Shown here: positions 57,268 through 58,191 of the stretch, one piece after another
How the letters are laid out: each line of letters begins with the position of its first letter
Numbering within the stretch: the stretch's first letter is position 1
DNA from: Bacteroides rodentium JCM 16496
Lineage (GTDB): Bacteria > Bacteroidota > Bacteroidia > Bacteroidales > Bacteroidaceae
Length of the DNA stretch: 58,191 nucleotides
Assembly (NCBI RefSeq): GCF_000614125.1
Contig: NZ_BAKJ01000032.1
Span: 1-58,191 of the forward strand
Direction: 5' to 3'
Position numbers and translations under genes: made by a program
Notes under the pieces: generated by a model
Told to the model about the DNA's origin: nothing
Seen by the model: the letters and a program-made list of their open reading frames with translations, nothing else
The model's database searches: none

Positions 57268-57275
57268 TATCTTTG
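57268..57275 (+). promoter_or_regulatory. -7 box ahead of the structured leader
   Basis: TATCTTTG fits TAnnTTTG, 22-30 bp after the rteB stop. A transcript starting near 57282 would begin with a small CGGCGA/TCGCCG hairpin (57294-57319) and then the large structure at 57349-57469. Confidence 0.45.
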
Positions 57276-57348
57276 CATAACATTTGAGAAAAACGGCGAT
57301 TGGCAGGAGCTTTTCGCCGCCAACATATAGGATAAGACCGCAAGGCGT

Positions 57349-57469
57349 TTCAAGCGAAAATCTGGTAAATTGGAACTACGGAGACGATTGCGTGATGCTT
57401 ATGCTATGCTTACGCATAGCGTGCATTCACGTACTCTCCGTAAAGGCTTTACCAGAGCCATCGCTTGAA
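57349..57469 (+). ncRNA. Large nested hairpin RNA, candidate cis-regulatory leader or sRNA
   Basis: Five stems nest in order: TTCAAGCGA/TCGCTTGAA (57349-57357 with 57461-57469), TCTGGTAAA/TTTACCAGA (57361-57369 with 57448-57456), TACGGAGA/TCTCCGTA (57377-57384 with 57435-57442), CGTGATGC/GCATTCACG (57391-57398 with 57423-57431, one bulge), and GCTATGC/GCATAGC around a TTAC loop. About 41 pairs in 121 nt, with short internal loops. An intrinsic terminator follows at once, then a gene. I do not recognise a known riboswitch class. CTnDOT is known to make a transfer-repressing sRNA (RteR); identity cannot be judged here. Confidence 0.65.
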
Positions 57470-57470
57470 G

Positions 57471-57497
57471 GTAGTGTGAATTGCACGCTACTTTTTT
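57471..57497 (+). terminator. Intrinsic terminator after the structured RNA
   Basis: GTAGTGTG and CACGCTAC form an 8-bp stem (one G-T pair) with an AATTG loop and six T residues. It lies 28 bp before the next start codon, so readthrough would be needed to express that gene from the same promoter. Confidence 0.8.
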
Positions 57498-57524
57498 ACC
57501 CTTGCCTAACGAAAGGAAACGATT

Positions 57525-57947
57525 ATGGGTAAAGTTCAGATTCTCGCCGTACTGACGATGGACGGATGTCTTTCTTCAGAGTTATATGATAAAGCACATC
57601 AGGATTTGTGCCTTGACCGTTGCGGTCTTGATGAAATCAGGAAGAAAGCCTTTTACCGTGTGACACCGGACTATTCCATTTCAATGCTGCACGAATGGAG
57701 AAAAGACTGCACAAACATCCGTTACCTCGCGGAAGCCACACCGGACACGGCAGACTATATAAACGGACTGCTGCGGATGCACGCTGTGGATGAAATCATA
57801 CTATACACCGTTCCTTTCATATCCGGAAGCGGACGACATTTTTTTAAGTCGGCTCTGCCAGAGCAACACTGGACGCTTTCCTCTTTGAAAAGCTATCCCA
57901 ACGGTGTATGTCGCATTATCTATATCCTTGATAAAAAAGCAAGATAG
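57525..57947 (+). CDS. RibD C-terminal / dihydrofolate reductase-like protein
   Basis: This 140-residue protein has the reduced dihydrofolate-reductase fold seen in the RibD C-terminal family. The N-terminal strand is VQILAVLTMDGCLSS, the centre has DTADYINGLLRMHAVDEIILYTVPFISGSGRHFF, and the end is GVCRIIYIL. It is shorter than true reductases (~160-200), so catalytic activity is uncertain. It follows the structured leader and terminator at 57349-57497 and precedes another terminator, so it is its own regulated unit. The function in the ICE is unknown. Confidence 0.7.
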   Translation: MGKVQILAVLTMDGCLSSELYDKAHQDLCLDRCGLDEIRKKAFYRVTPDYSISMLHEWRKDCTNIRYLAEATPDTADYINGLLRMHAVDEIILYTVPFISGSGRHFFKSALPEQHWTLSSLKSYPNGVCRIIYILDKKAR

Positions 57948-58067
57948 CCAAAATGTGCGGCAAGCATACATTTCTATTTTCAGGAATAGAATAAATGTTC
58001 CGATTACAAACAATTTAAGTCGGAGATAATTTGTCCTTGTGAAAAAATACTGAATTTTATACCTCTG

Positions 58068-58105
58068 AAATCCAGCACTTTGTAAAATTGAGTGTTGGAT
58101 TTTTT
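58068..58105 (+). terminator. Intrinsic terminator after the RibD-like gene
   Basis: AAATCCAGCACT pairs with AGTGTTGGATTT (one G-T pair), followed by a T-run. Between 57948 and 58067 and from 58106 to the window end I see no gene. Confidence 0.75.
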
Positions 58106-58191
58106 ATTTTCTGCCGCGTTTTTTGCCAATTATATTCATGTGCGCACGCAGAAAACAAAGTGTAATTTTCAAAATTGACAGAACCATTGTA

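Larger units (their letters stand above)
37305..58191 (+). mobile_element. CTnDOT/CTnERL-family integrative conjugative element (left ~21 kb)
   Basis: From the attL core rightward, the gene order int, small regulators, xis2c-xis2d-orf3-exc, DUF1896, methylase-helicase and tetQ-rteA-rteB follows this family. GC content and codon use rise sharply after int compared with the chromosomal side, then fall at tetQ, showing a mosaic. The transfer (tra/mob) genes, rteC and attR are not in the window, so the element continues past the right edge. Confidence 0.93.

Noticed and set aside
57262..57275. sigma54 promoter after rteB (TTGGCTATCTTTGC)
   Set aside because: The GG and GC are 8 bp apart instead of 10; it fits the ordinary -7 box TATCTTTG better.
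1..58191. CRISPR array
   Set aside because: No regularly spaced identical repeats of 20-40 bp were seen on either strand; the repeats present are hairpins or short cores.

Overview
The window reads as a Bacteroides-type chromosome (Bacteroidota) carrying a tetracycline-resistance integrative conjugative element of the CTnDOT/CTnERL family. Evidence for the host: many promoters with the Bacteroides -7 box TAnnTTTG, few Shine-Dalgarno sequences outside the mobile element, and core genes of Bacteroides type (HU-CCDC81/SPOR protein, DUF4738-like lipoprotein, Wzi-like protein). I cannot name the species.

Layout. 126-812: an Mpv17-like membrane protein. 814-16396 (minus): one long efflux operon, in transcription order a TolC-type outer-membrane factor, an HlyD-type adaptor, five consecutive MacB/FtsX-type permeases and a single ABC ATPase. 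Diverging from it at 16578-18910 is an NtrC-type response regulator with its histidine kinase. The shared intergenic region holds two inverted 13-bp sites about 100 bp upstream of a sigma54-like promoter, so the pair probably controls the efflux operon. 18970-34497: housekeeping genes (tRNA-Pro, trmN6-like, lon-tgt-lptF/G operon, a TlpA-like protein without CxxC, serB, a DEAD-box helicase, a lipoprotein, a wzi-rfbC-ugd surface-polysaccharide operon, an HU-SPOR protein and a zinc-ribbon/FHA protein). 34688-37237: tagaturonate reductase and a LacI-type regulator.

The ICE starts at about 37305, where an IntDOT-type core site (GTAACTTTGC on the minus strand) lies exactly in the promoter position of the LacI gene, and it runs off the right edge. 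It carries intDOT (411 aa), small DNA-binding proteins, the excision operon xis2c-xis2d-orf3-exc, a DUF1896 protein overlapping a 1938-aa methylase-helicase fusion (DarB-like), then the tetQ-rteA-rteB regulatory operon with its leader, and a RibD/DHFR-like gene preceded by a large nested RNA hairpin and an intrinsic terminator. No ermF segment is seen between int and xis, which is closer to CTnERL than to CTnDOT.

A technical point governs the whole annotation. At least 17 reading frames are broken, and every break is repaired by adding back one base, mostly in a short G or C run. They hit core and ICE genes alike and none is an insertion. I read these as deletion-type sequencing or assembly errors and annotate the genes across them, marking each site.

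The most interesting unexplained signals are the structured RNA at 57349-57497, the nested hairpin ending one base before the DUF1896 start, the hybrid promoter made by ICE insertion, and the enhancer/sigma54-like architecture of the five-permease efflux operon.
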